The notes beneath the pieces are model-generated. The model did no database searches. It was not told the origin of the DNA and saw nothing but the letters and a program-made list of their open reading frames with translations. Both the position numbers and the translations under genes were made by a program. This document shows positions 12,201 to 21,140 of a DNA stretch of 64,000 nucleotides, piece after piece (the stretch's first letter is position 1; every line of letters starts with the position of its first letter). The stretch lies in contig JABBOT010000012.1 of assembly GCA_016165875.1 (NCBI GenBank), positions 8,401,534 through 8,465,533 of the forward strand, given 5' to 3'. The DNA is from Acanthopleura granulata (lineage: Eukaryota; Mollusca; Polyplacophora; Chitonida; Chitonidae).

Positions 12201-15200
12201 GTCAGTTTTGTTCGCTCCACATATTGTTTGAGAGTTGCTGTTTTTGCCACAAAGTACTCAGTTTCTTTGTAATTAACTTGAGGAGCACCTTTTTATTGAC
12301 AACCACTGAAAAGCTCAGTTTAAAAATTAAAACAATTTTCACTCGTTTTCTTGCTCACCAAAGTTTTTACACGTGGCTTGGGTTCTTTGCAATTTTTTGA
12401 TTATTAAATTTTAAATTAATTTTGAGATGTAAGTTTTTTTTTTTGGTTTTTTTTTTGGAGTAAAGCCACATGCTTAGCACTTTTTGTTGATTGTATTGTT
12501 AAATTCCACTAGGACATTTGAGCCTGGAAACTGTACATTTTGTAAAATATGAAATCATAAGGCGAATCTTGTTTTGCCTGGGATCTCCAGGTGATATAAA
12601 GTGGTATGTTAGTCTGGTAATGTAGATGTACTCTGCTACCGGGTGATAAAACAAAATGTCACATAGACTGCCTGGCATGTATGTGTCTGCTACACATAGA
12701 GCACTGTCAAATGCCACTGTATGTATGTACATGTATGTATGTATGTATTGTACAAAGTTGTAGGTAAGAGATGCCCCTTAATAATAATAGGGCAGTCCAT
12801 AGAATTGAACTGGAGTTTTTCTCTTAAATTAACGGGTCTAAATGTGTTACAGTCCAAACACCAAAGCTCTATGCGTAACCTGTATATACATGTAAAATGT
12901 AGATGTCTGTGTATACATAGGCATAGGAGAGACCATGTGAGTGTTGTGACCAAAAAAATGTCCTGGTTTAAGTTTTCTTTACTCTACTTGCTGGCAAGAT
13001 TTGATTCCCTCTTTACTGTCACATAGTATAAGTTCTGCATGGAAGAACACGGATAGTTTGGACGTGCAAGTATATATTGTGTTCTGTTCAGAAAAGAAAA
13101 AAGAAATCTTGCCCCAGTGTAATATAAATAAAAATTCTGTGTAACCGGCTGTGCTAACATAAAGAATACATTTGTCAATACCCAACATGTTTTGAGGGTG
13201 TGGCAAACTGACTCCTCCCTTTCTAAAGTTTAATTGATCAAAAGTGGGTGGTAATTGGTGTTCTCCAGTTGTTAAGGTCATCGTTAGCATAGTGGTTTAC
13301 TTGCCTCAGAGGAAATGTCTATGGGAGGTAACTGTTAACTCAATCAGTAGTTTCCATGACGGCATGTTTTTGAGCACACCTATCCTGCTGTGACGGTAAA
13401 CAAGGAATCAAAGCAGTAATGTAGCAAGGAATCCTCTCCTCACTCAGAGACTCTTAAACAAGTAGCATTCAAGTAGTAACGTGAGTTGTGAATGTCAATA
13501 TAATCAGTTATGTAGAAAATGCACCACCTTATTTGTAAATACTCATTGAAAAAATGAAGGGGGTAGACTGAGTGCGAGAATGTTCAAGGTGATAGGAATT
13601 TCATTTGTATGTTAATATGTACAGGAACTGAACATCGTCACATTGACAGTAACCCTCTGTCAATTTTTGTCCATCTTCAGTCCAATGCTGGGAGTTTTCT
13701 GGTAAATTTTTGTGCCAATTTATAACCTCCATGAATATTTGCTCACATCTGTCATCTGTCAGGTTGTGGTTTGCACTGGCCAGGATTCACTTATTCCCCC
13801 CCCTCTCCTCTACCCTCCCCCAACTTCTGATCACAGGGCGTGTCCTTCTACATGTACTTGAATTATCACATGATTTTTTTGTGTGATTCTTCTTCCCTGT
13901 ACACTAGAGCTGGGAATTCCTCAAACCTGTTTAATGATGGATCTCTAATTCTCTGGTCTGTGGCCATACTGAATCATTCTGGACTCAGTATTGTTCCAGC
14001 AGGTCTGGGAATGAGTTCAGTCGAAAAAATGTCACCGTTATCAAAGGTTCAGGCTTTTTGGTTACCATAAAGGATTACTGGAGTTTCCATTTTCCAGAAA
14101 TATGATACACAACCCTTCACTATAGTCCCAATCACTTTAGACAGCATGGTAGTCTTAAGCTTTAGTGTGGCTATAAATTGATTTCAAAGGCTTCCTCTTT
14201 GGTGTAGATCACTTGGATTATTGGTATTTTCCGTTTTCCTATCCTGTTTCTTCTGTTTGGGGCTGTTTGTTAAGTACATATGCTGAAATCCTGAACTTTT
14301 TGACACCCGCCCGCCTGCTAATCACTACAAGTGCATGTATCCTATTTATACATTTACATGGCAAATTTTTGTTTCATAGGTACACCAATTCCCCTCCCCC
14401 CCTCCCCGCTTTGAACAAAGGTACTTTATGGATGGCCTGTAAGGGTCAGGTTCTGCCCAATAAAGAATTTTTTAAGGATGGTTTGAAATAGCACATTCGC
14501 CTGTGGTCACAACTATAAGCAACAACCATGATTTAGAGAATAGATTGTAATTGCATACGATCCAGGTAGGAAACATTATTAAAATGTGGCAAGGGTTTCC
14601 GCAGTAGTAGGGTTATTCTCTTGATAAATCAAAAGCGGGAAATCAGATATGCTGGGTACAGTCTTTGATGTTGGGTGATAAAATGCTTCTTACTATATTG
14701 ATGAAATTGGTGTGAATGGTTCTTGTGCAGAGAAAGTTTGGGACAAATTTTTCAATTGATCGTGTGGATAGAAACATAGGTTGTTGTTTTTGGCATTGGT
14801 TGAGTGGAAGGGGAAACTTTTTTCCTGATACAAGGTTTAGATAAAAGGACCCCTGTGCAATCATTTCTGAACAGAGAAAGTGTGGTAGGCTGTTTTGAAG
14901 AATACCTAGTTCAAGTGATGATGATCCAGCGATTGTGATAATACGTATGGGTTAGAAGAAGGGTTTAGGTGTACTGGTAGTCTAGGTTTCTTCATCTACA
15001 GTGGTGGTGGTTGTCAAATTAGTCAAGTATTGTGCTGAACAGAAAGAAACACCTACTTTTTATCGACGTAGATATGTACCTTTATAATCGGGTATATATT
15101 AAGGAAGTTGAAGCATTGCCGTGGGAAGTTGCTGTAAGTAATAAAGGTATTCTCGTCAGTAACTGTAGCCTTCTTCCTTGGTTTCTATTTTCTCCAAGAC

Positions 15201-17002
15201 CTTTATTTGACAGATTTGAATTCACTTGGCCAACACTTCCATTCAAGTTAAAATGGAAAAGAAAATGCAAAGAATTTAAGACTTGCCACCAAGTTTGCCT
15301 TCAAGTTTAATTTTCCGGGTTTTGACTTTTGATTTCACATATCATTTTGTGGGTTTCAAAGATTTATTCTTGGCATTTGATTGGAGGGATGAGGACTTTC
15401 ATATTGAGTGTGTTTTTTGGTTTTCCTCTTACTGTCTGTGAAAATAAAATATTTTCAAATGTGTTGAATGGAAACTTTGTCAGAACTCAGTAAATAAATA
15501 TATTGGTGTATAATATATTTTATTGCAAATTCAAACTTGTTCACTCATGAATTCAAAATAGAAAGTACACTTGGCATAATTGAAATGTATCATGATATTT
15601 ATTGAAAACTAATTTAACCTTGTTTTAATGATCTGCATAAGAAAAGGCATTGTGTGATGTGCATACAGCAGGTTCATAGACAATATTTCTATGCGATGCC
15701 ATTTTTCTTAAGAGAGCACGGTTTGTTCTGCCTTAGTTCATGATAATAGCTGTGGTCTGTGTTGAGTATCTTTATTTGTCACGAATGGTCAGCGTTATAT
15801 TTCGTTTCTGGAGTATAGCAAAGAAAATGGATAACCTTGATTGGCTTTATTGCACTAGGTTGAAGACTGGGCTCTTTATTATTTTTGTGTTGCCAAAGTA
15901 CTCCCTATGGCATCGTAGATTTCTTAACAGTTTTGTTTGCTGTTATAAACTTCTGTTTCTGAACAGCTGCAGTGTTTAAGCCTTGAAACCATGTACAACA
16001 TGTAGCTAGATAATGAATGCACAACTAATTGTCAGGCATGTTGTTGCTTTTGTCTCTTGTTTCTAGATGACTAATCACGGCATTTTCTCTTATTTCTGTG
16101 CAGCAGCCCAGATCCATAATTCCCAAGCTGCCGAGCTTAAACCTTGGAGGGCAGTAATTGGCGGAGTGGCCACACCCAACTGCCTCGCACCACTCCTCGC
16201 TTTGGCCATCACCTACCTTACTATGCTGGCCCATCTAATCACACTTCTAGTTTTTCTTCTTCTTTTTAGATGTTTTACAATTTTGTTCTTATTTGATACG
16301 ATTTTTTCATTTTTCATAGCTTTTATTGATTGCCTGTGCTTGCCTCCAATTTGTTGTATAGAACTGTTTGTGTGCACCTAAACATTTCCAACATACTTCT
16401 ATATTCACATGTTGTAGATTTACACTTTGTTACTGTGTTGTTGTTGCTCTGTTTTTTCTTTTCATTGCCATGGCTGTTCAGTCTTTGCACATTTTTTTTG
16501 TTGTAGTCATTATAGCTGTTTTATACATTTTAATTGAGCTCTTGATGACTTGAAGCTAGTAACACCTGTTCTTGTTTTTGGCTCTTCTTTTTCTGCCTAG
16601 AATTAAAGATAGCACATCTGTCCATCATAGATTAGGGTGCAGTGTGGGTTGATGGACCTGGAACTTGCCATAGCTGTAATCAGTACTTTGATTTTTTGCT
16701 CTTTGCAGAGTAAAAAACGTTTGGAGATTCGCAAAGTTTGATTGTGATATTCTACTCTAAAGGGAGCTATCTTCACTCAGTGTAATGCTGATTCTCCAGC
16801 CAGCCACCAGGGGGAGCTAGCCATAAAGCTTCCTTCGTGAGCCGTCTGACCCAGTACTTGTTGCTGGCGTCCAGGAATAAACTGACTCGTAAGGTCCAGA
16901 GAGTTAGGGACTTGTTTGCCTCGGCACACCAGTCAGGGTATACAGTCGGTTTAGCAGGGTTAGGTGTGATTCCCCCACCCAAGGGGAAGCCTCAGAAGTG
17001 AT
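3123..17002 (+). CDS. RGS7: R7-family regulator of G-protein signalling (RGS7/RGS6-like), 3' part of gene, 12 internal exons plus alternative last exons
   Basis: R7 RGS proteins bind G-beta-5 through the GGL domain and an R7BP/R9AP-type anchor through DEP/DHEX, and speed GTP hydrolysis by Gi/o alpha subunits, mainly in neurons (family knowledge). I assembled exons 3123-3229, 3639-3690, 4523-4664, 6211-6292, 6672-6746, 7586-7687, 8332-8393, 8713-8826, 9427-9558, 10044-10118, 11180-11294 and 11771-11863. All have GT donors and AG acceptors and all phases match, giving 383 codons with no stop. Domain order: DEP C-terminal half ([17 protein letters not shown]), R7H/DHEX linker ([42 protein letters not shown]), GGL (from [12 protein letters not shown] to [14 protein letters not shown]) and RGS (RVKRWSF to [12 protein letters not shown]). 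Compared with vertebrate RGS7, about 75 N-terminal residues are absent and must lie upstream of the window. RGS7 versus RGS6 orthology is not resolvable here, because the invertebrate gene may predate the split. The end given is the furthest candidate stop. Confidence 0.95.
3350..3470 (+). mobile_element. SINE family 2 fragment
   Basis: Contains GCACCCTAGTTTCTTCCACCC, CTGGCTGCCGTCTTATAA and a decayed tail (TATGGCATTGTGAAAT). The same blocks occur near 7360-7420 and 41490-41585. It meets the reverse SINE fragment at 3478 tail to tail. Confidence 0.45.
3478..3556 (-). mobile_element. SINE tail fragment, reverse orientation
   Basis: Begins ATTTATTTATTTATTTGATG and continues GGTGTTTTACACACC and AAGAATGTTTCACTTGTATGACAGCAGCC, the reverse complement of the family 1 tail (GGCxGxCGTATAAGTGAAATATTCT...). 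It is followed by GATAAATAAATAAA. Confidence 0.6.
3639..3690 (+). CDS. RGS7: RGS7-like exon: end of DEP / start of DHEX
   Basis: Reads [17 protein letters not shown], matching the vertebrate TPYFWPSNCWEPENTDY-type segment. The acceptor is TTTCAG and the donor GTGAGT. It ends with one base of the next codon (Ala). Confidence 0.93.
4523..4664 (+). CDS. RGS7: RGS7-like exon: R7H/DHEX helical region
   Basis: Reads [20 protein letters not shown], continues through [16 protein letters not shown] and ends [12 protein letters not shown]. This is the most conserved stretch of the R7 family outside the RGS box. The acceptor is TTTCAG and the donor GTACGT at 4665. Both frame junctions agree with the neighbouring exons. 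Confidence 0.95.
4665..6210 (+). other. RGS7 intron with SINE tail trace and an antisense ORF
   Basis: A degraded SINE tail (AATGTGGTGTTAAATAGCAAA then GATAAATAAATAAA) lies at 4840-4880. The rest is AT-rich and contains the minus-strand open frame described separately. No other feature is seen. Confidence 0.6.
4950..5450 (-). CDS. Unrecognised 166-codon open frame antisense in an RGS7 intron
   Basis: The longest uninterrupted frame outside the LINE and the host gene. It starts [20 protein letters not shown] and ends [13 protein letters not shown] recognise no domain, and there is no clear signal peptide or transmembrane span. It is rich in Cys and Thr with many hydrophobic residues, as translated non-coding sequence often is. 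No adjacent splice sites or promoter were evident. It could be a chance frame, an exapted repeat or a nested gene; chance is most likely. Confidence 0.15.
   Translation of the reverse strand: MTLIEHINNGGYSCAAVLQETGSVNITCTYFMNIDLFDFPLQADLTQEWFISINTLNLLAVINGTGWSCCLANILLADDKNGSPDFPIPMVQIHLSFFNPPFSLISFTQHELCARDVNKDLPCLTSAKNLQQLFTQTDYHSSYLFVSNIKTEPCTMPMHTCPTTRY
6211..6292 (+). CDS. RGS7: RGS7-like exon: DHEX segment
   Basis: Reads [20 protein letters not shown] followed by WDVHRPV, a near match to vertebrate RGS7. The acceptor is TTACAG and the donor GTAATA at 6293; it ends in phase 0. Confidence 0.94.
6672..6746 (+). CDS. RGS7: RGS7-like exon: DHEX segment, [13 protein letters not shown]
   Basis: 25 codons beginning [18 protein letters not shown], the family's signature segment. 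The acceptor is TTTCAG and the donor GTAAGT. It starts and ends in phase 0, so it could be skipped without a frameshift. Confidence 0.94.
7200..7440 (+). mobile_element. SINE family 2 fragment in RGS7 intron
   Basis: Blocks include GTAACTTACCACAGGTTGGT, TGTACTCTGGGCACTCTG, TTTTCCTGCACCCATAATAC and the decayed tail TTAAATATTCTTCAGTGTGA then TTTTAAGACATCAA. The order matches fragments at 29850-29930 and 41475-41590, and the reverse copy near 61000. Confidence 0.6.
7586..7687 (+). CDS. RGS7: RGS7-like exon: variable linker before GGL
   Basis: 34 codons, [20 protein letters not shown] then [14 protein letters not shown]. Its place matches the low-conservation linker between DHEX and GGL in vertebrate RGS6/7, so identification rests on position, splice sites (TTTCAG, GTAAGC) and phase 0 at both ends. 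A phase 0/0 exon in the variable linker is a natural candidate for alternative inclusion. Confidence 0.85.
8332..8393 (+). CDS. RGS7: RGS7-like exon: start of GGL domain
   Basis: Reads [20 protein letters not shown], the first helix of the G-gamma-like domain that binds G-beta-5. The acceptor is TTTTAG and the donor GTGGGT. It ends two bases into a Ser codon completed by the next exon. Confidence 0.92.
8713..8826 (+). CDS. RGS7: RGS7-like exon: GGL domain with NPW motif
   Basis: Reads [20 protein letters not shown] followed by [18 protein letters not shown]. The NPW motif and the downstream FW are the hallmark of G-gamma and GGL C-termini. The acceptor is TTCCACAG and the donor GTAAGT. Confidence 0.94.
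9427..9558 (+). CDS. RGS7: RGS7-like exon: start of RGS domain
   Basis: Contains [20 protein letters not shown] and [12 protein letters not shown]. The Glu and Asn of the FSxEN motif, which contact the G-alpha switch regions in known structures, are both present. The acceptor is TTACAG and the donor GTGAGT. Confidence 0.95.
10044..10118 (+). CDS. RGS7: RGS7-like exon: RGS domain helices 4-5
   Basis: Reads [20 protein letters not shown] then QEIF. FWLAC and the following helix are typical of RGS boxes. The acceptor is GATAG and the donor GTGAGG. It is spliced so that the AG at its end plus T give Ser before EFLAPG. Confidence 0.94.
11180..11294 (+). CDS. RGS7: RGS7-like exon: RGS domain, VNVDS loop
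   Basis: Reads [20 protein letters not shown] and ends FCFEEAE. The Asn in VNVDS aligns with the catalytic Asn (Asn128 of RGS4) that stabilises the GTPase transition state. The acceptor is TTTTCAG and the donor GTGAGT; it ends in phase 0. Confidence 0.95.
11771..11863 (+). CDS. RGS7: RGS7-like exon: end of RGS domain
   Basis: Reads [20 protein letters not shown] followed by [11 protein letters not shown]. The Leu, Asp-Ser and Arg corresponding to the G-alpha contacts of RGS4 (L159, D163, S164, R167) are kept. The donor is GTAAGA at 11864, phase 0. Reading through the donor would add 20 codons before a TAG at 11924, so an intron-retention form would still carry the whole RGS box. Confidence 0.95.
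11864..16103 (+). other. Large RGS7 intron (4.2 kb)
   Basis: Contains a T-rich run at 12431-12459, a GTAT microsatellite at 12719-12749, and a C-rich patch near 13794-13822. No convincing coding exon was found, and short frames are unrecognised. A stretch at 13276-13300 resembles a tRNA D-arm but lacks a B box. Confidence 0.6.
12719..12749. repeat. GTAT microsatellite
   Basis: GTATGTATGTACATGTATGT followed by ATGTATGTAT, about seven tetranucleotide units interrupted once by ACAT. Confidence 0.85.
16104..16157 (+). CDS. RGS7: Candidate terminal exon A of RGS7-like gene
   Basis: After the phase-0 donor at 11863 this gives the tail [17 protein letters not shown] and a TAA at 16155. The acceptor sits behind a pyrimidine-rich run (16085-16099) and is again a NAGNAG, so the exon may start at 16104 or 16107. 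A stronger-looking acceptor at 16064-16066 lies just upstream but leads into a hydrophobic frame. This tail does not resemble the vertebrate RGS7 C-terminus, so the call rests on phase, splice site and position. Confidence 0.5.
   Translation, partial: QPRSIIPKLPSLNLGGQ
16709..16741 (+). CDS. RGS7: Candidate terminal exon B of RGS7-like gene
   Basis: A clean acceptor (TTTTTTGCTCTTTGCAG) is followed in phase 0 by [10 protein letters not shown] and TGA at 16739. It would extend ...GTRKK to a strongly basic tail, comparable in character to the KKKSG... start of the vertebrate RGS7 tail. It is phase-equivalent to exon A, so the two are natural alternatives. Confidence 0.5.
   Translation, partial: SKKRLEIRKV
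16804..17002 (+). CDS. RGS7: Candidate terminal exon C of RGS7-like gene
   Basis: In phase 0 from a CCAG acceptor at 16800-16803 a 60-plus-codon frame runs to a TGA near 17000. It begins [20 protein letters not shown], includes [18 protein letters not shown] and ends [11 protein letters not shown]. The stretch is noticeably richer in G and C than the flanking intron. Its composition (basic amphipathic helix, then Gly/Pro-rich end) looks protein-like. The pyrimidine tract is weak and I recognise no homologue; it could be chance-open 3' UTR. Confidence 0.35.
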
Positions 17003-17260
17003 GCTGATAGGGATGTGAAGCAGAAGAGTGGCTCTGTAAATTGACACCATTCTCTCTCATGTACATTAGGGTCGACCATGCCCAGACCCTTTCTCCAGTC
17101 ATGCTCTCCCAACTTAACATGATGATTGTTATCTACCTGTATGGTACCACATGGCATAGCCATATTTCATGGTTTCACGCATTGGCAAAAGTTTGGGACT
17201 TACAGCAATATTTAACTATGTTGGACATACACTGTGTAAATATACTTAAATAAACATTTT
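17003..17260 (+). promoter_or_regulatory. Probable 3' UTR and poly(A) signal of RGS7-like gene
   Basis: Non-coding sequence follows the last candidate stop, with AATAAA at 17249-17254 and a T-rich run just after it, the usual layout of a cleavage and polyadenylation site. Further AATAAA words occur at 17249, 19057, 19082 and 19350, so a longer 3' UTR is possible. Confidence 0.4.
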
Positions 17261-18520
17261 TTTTTAGTAAAATTGCTGAACGTGCAAATTGGAGTAAGAA
17301 AAGACCCCAATTTTGTCTTCATTTAAATCATTTTGTTAATGAGGACAAGATTATAACAGAGTTGTTAACGTTAGGCCAGTTGGCCAATGGGTTTACTGTT
17401 TTATGTAGAAAGGTATATCTTCCTTTGTTCATCTGATCTCATCATTGTATCGTTAAGTGTTTTATGAAGATGCTGAAGGTGTTTTTTTATTTTTTATGAA
17501 TTAAATTATTATTTGCTGTTATTGATGTTTAGATTGAATTTTTTGAACAAAAGTTGTGGCGGTGTCAGAGGAAGCGTTTATTTGGTTTCTAGCTACATGT
17601 ATTAGCCATGACATGTCTAGTCATTTGTTTTTATACTGTTCAAGTGGAATGCTCAGTTAAAGACAGTATTTTTGTGTTTTTTTTGATGGAAGCCAAATTC
17701 TAAGACTTTGTTGGCCATGCTTTCACGTAGATTGGTCTATGTTTGGATTGACTAAACTCTGGACAGTGTACCGTGTACGGTCAATGGTGTGCGAAAAGCT
17801 GCATGGAATACACAGTGCATAGTCTCTGAGGATATGGGTGCGACAAAGAAATTGCACAAGCCAGTGGGAAGCCAAGGACATCAGATGGACAGACTACCAT
17901 CAAGACTGGATGAAAAACAAACGGAGCCATGTGGTATGTGACTGTGTGTGTGAAATAGTGACTGAGAATGTCACAACTCACAAGTCTTCATCAGCGCCCA
18001 TTATACCTCAACATTGACCAACTCTCAGATACGACGCAGAACCTCCTATCAAGGACTGTTCATATTTAGCAATTGCTCAAAAATTTATTTTTGATTGTTT
18101 CCGATGAGTGGAACTTCTGTCCAAATCATAAGCAGTTCATGTTATAAATTGAGCCTTTGTTGTGTTTTCTTTTCTTTTCATGTTAATAATTTCCGCGTTA
18201 TCTCCATCTCCATGGCTTGAATGCTTATTTTGGGACACATTGTTTATATACCGAGAACTGTCTGCGTGTGACTAGTACAAGTGTTATTATGACAAGGGAG
18301 AGGTTGTATCTCCTCGCATGTTCTAAGTTAATGAGCTGATGAACAAGGCATAACAGGCGTGTCTTGTAAGGAACTGTTCATGCATGACTTTCCATCTGCA
18401 GCAGTGCAGTTTTCTCCAGCTAATCTGATTGTCACGGCCGATTGGTAGACGTTTCTGGATCTTTCATGCATCCAGCCTGATTTACATGTTACCTTGTTTC
18501 TCTACAAAACATATACCCGT
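17261..18520. other. 3' flank of RGS7-like gene, no gene found
   Basis: AT-rich sequence with no conserved protein frame. A 60-odd-codon plus-strand frame at about 17755-17947 has protein-like composition (GATKKLHKPVGSQGHQMDRL) but no acceptor in phase with a good pyrimidine tract. It is listed as rejected. Confidence 0.5.
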
Positions 18521-18524
18521 GAGT

Positions 18525-18764
18525 CCAGTCGAACTGTTTCTGAACAGAAAATCCAGTGTACAGTGTTTTGCTGAACAGCCTATCCAGTGTACAGTGTTTT
18601 GCTGAACAGCCTATCCAGTGGACAGTGTTTTGCTGAACAGCCTATCCAGTGGACAGTGTTTTGCTGAACAGCCTATCCAGTGGACAGTGTTTTGCTGAAC
18701 AACCAGTCCAGTGTGAAGTGTTTTGCTGAGCAGCCAGTCCAATGTACAGTGTTTTACTGAATAA
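18525..18764. repeat. 31-bp minisatellite, about 7.5 copies
   Basis: Unit CCAGTG(T/G)ACAGTGTTTTGC then TGAACAGCCTAT. Exact unit starts are at 18553, 18584, 18615, 18646, 18677, 18708 and 18739, every 31 bp. A diverged first unit begins at 18525. The central units are nearly identical and the outer ones diverge, the usual pattern for unequal exchange. Confidence 0.95.
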
Positions 18765-19055
18765 TTTTTAGGTTTTCATGACTCTGAAAGTTATGCAACG
18801 CCGCTTACTTTTTGTTCATATCCCAATGCAGGTGCTATTAATTGTTAAAAGCTTCAAACAGTTGTTGTCACCTTTTACCAAGTTCAGAAACTATAGAGAG
18901 GAGACTCGATATATTGGAGCTAGAGTGAGTAGCCTAGATGGTGAGTTTCAGTGTACATTGCAACGTTTTAGCCACACGTTCTTCATCCAGTAGTTATTCT
19001 TCTTGAACAACGATGTTAAGGTTTACGTTTTCCGGTCATCAGTAAGACTCGATTC

Positions 19056-19105
19056 GAATAAATGTCTCCTTCAAGACTGCGAATAAATGTCTCCTTAAGA
19101 CTGGA
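19056..19105. repeat. 25-bp tandem duplication carrying AATAAA twice
   Basis: GAATAAATGTCTCCTT(C)AAGACTG is present at 19056 and again at 19081. Each copy contains an AATAAA word. Confidence 0.8.
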
Positions 19106-19796
19106 CTTGTCGTTCTTAGGATTTCCAAGACACCACTTCAGACACGGTGGGACAGATTTTGTGTCTTAGTTGCGCCTGTATCTCACACCCATCGCTCGCT
19201 ATTTGGTGTACGTGGGCCAGCGTGACCGGTCTCTGTACTGGGGATTTGTATAGAGATGTAGACAATCATTATCGATGGAATCGACAGCCTCATTGGGCTA
19301 TTACTCAACGTGTTCATTTCTGTAGTGTATTTGCAGAATAGTATGGTGAAATAAAACATCAGGAATGCTTATGCCCAAGCTGCTGTCAAAAAAGGTTCAC
19401 TGTTAATAAATAATTTAATAAACAGTAGCTGTTTATTAGCTACTAAACACAATTTACCACAAAAAATTGTCTGCTGTTGTTTATTCTCTGTACTTTTGTC
19501 ATTTCTCTTCAGGAGCTGGTAGTTACAGGAAGACCTGTCGCTAAACATTTCGCCGATAACATAAAGAGGCAATGTTCCTGATCCCAAATATTAGTATATA
19601 TAATATAATATCCGTGTGCTGGGTCCATATACTCAAGACTGGAGACGTTTGGCTTTGGCGATATGACTGGCCAAAAAAGAACACCAATCTAGACAACATT
19701 AGTGAACAACCGACAAATGGGTTGGTTATTTGAAAAAAATACTGACTTTCTGATTGGTTGTTTGAAGACACCATTTTCGACAAACAGCAGACAAAA

Positions 19797-20193
19797 TATG
19801 GTCTTCTTTATCTGTTGGCATTTTTTTTACAGTGATTAAACCGGAAATATAGATTGACGTGCTACGATAGTCTTTTTGGACCACATTGAACAGGCTAAAG
19901 CACAGTGACGTCACATATTCTTTTTTGCTGCTAAACATCCTCTGATAAGTATATGTCTACGTTCTTTCTACGTGAATATATGTATGTAGTGTCATATGTA
20001 TCTGTATTTAATGTAGAAATACAACACAGCATGTTTGCTGCCCCCCCCCAAAAAAAACCCCACAAAATAACGAATATATGACAACACTGTGCTGCAGCTT
20101 GTTCAATATGGTCCAAAAAGTCCACCGTAGCAACTCAATCTTTATTTCCGTTTCAATCACTATAACAAAATCCCAATAAGTAATGAAGACCCT
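19797..20193. mobile_element. Foldback element, copy A (long inverted repeat)
   Basis: The left arm (19797-19927) and the reverse complement of the right arm (20065-20193) match over about 130 bp. Paired blocks: TGGTCTTC / GGGTCTTC; AGTGATTAAACCGGAAATA / AGTGATTGAAACGGAAATA; GATTGACGTGCTACG / GATTGAGTTGCTACG; CTTTTTGGACCACATTGAAC / CTTTTTGGACCATATTGAAC; GCACAGTG; and CATATTC. The loop is about 140 bp. I saw no transposase frame, so it would be non-autonomous. Copies B and C are described separately. Outer ends and any target duplication are not resolved. Confidence 0.8.
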
Positions 20194-21140
20194 AGTTTGA
20201 ATCGGTAGGAAATGGCCTTTTAGATGATACGTACTGTTGTTAAATGTGATCTGTTCTTTTAAACTTTGCAAGCCCAAGTCGGTTACCATCGGCCACATCT
20301 ACAAAACTTCGTTTAGAAACGACTGGGAGTATGGTTGAAATGAAGTATAATATAAGCAAATAATACGTAAGCATTGTCCAGTTGGGTCATTCACGTAGAA
20401 AAATATCTATATATTTTAATTAAAGGTGAGTCAGGCCACATTTTTATGAAACTAATAATTATATTAAGATATATTTTCCTGTAAATTTGTTCGAAAGGCG
20501 TCATTGGAAGGGGGACCTAGGTGCAGCGCTGTGTGAAAGTGAGATGTGCCTCTTTTGTTAAGTTAGTTCATAACGAATCCGTCCTCCACACATCCCATCG
20601 TCAGCCATAATGAACGTTCTGGGTCTACAATCGCCATAATAATGTCCATAACGACATTAAACACAACCCCAAAACGAAGAAACTATACAAAGTAGGAAAT
20701 TAGGAAGGATAAGCGGAAAGAAAAGCAGTCAGTAGTTTTTAGTGATGACGGAAAGACGAAAGGGATGTTAGAGGGAAATGAAATAAATCAGTATCCAAAA
20801 ATAGAGTACGATGCAAATTCATAATTACTGTTAATCAAAGTATACCTCTGTTGTGTTTCAATTGCAACTGTTCATATACCCAACACAGCGATCTTGTTCA
20901 ACACTACACAGTCCCTAGTCTCGGGTTAAGGGTAATTAGATGTAACTATGACAAAGTGAAACATGGCCGAGATCCTGAACAATCTGTACATCTGCCATTA
21001 ATGATGTCAATCAGGCCTATGTGAACTAATTTTAACGGTAACGTTGACTGAAATTGTAATATATTGGAATATAGCACTTGCACAGAATCTACCAATTGCT
21101 ATAGCGCGAGATACACGTGTACACGTCATACGTCCGGCCG

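Noticed and set aside
13276..13300. tRNA gene suggested by TCGTTAGCATAGTGGTTTAC
   Set aside because: The D-arm/A-box word is good, but I could fold no anticodon or T arm and there is no B box. At most it is a tRNA or SINE relic.
16067..16381. A 104-codon frame after a strong acceptor at 16064-16066, ending in several hydrophobic stretches, as an RGS7 membrane-anchored tail
   Set aside because: It is phase-compatible, but the hydrophobic part is simply T-rich sequence read in frame. A cytosolic R7 RGS with such a multi-span tail would be unprecedented, and the nearby 16104 and 16709 acceptors give more ordinary tails.
17755..17947. Further terminal exon candidate (GATKKLHKPVGSQGHQMDRL frame)
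   Set aside because: Composition is protein-like, but the in-phase AGs lack a pyrimidine tract and a 60-codon open stretch is expected by chance.
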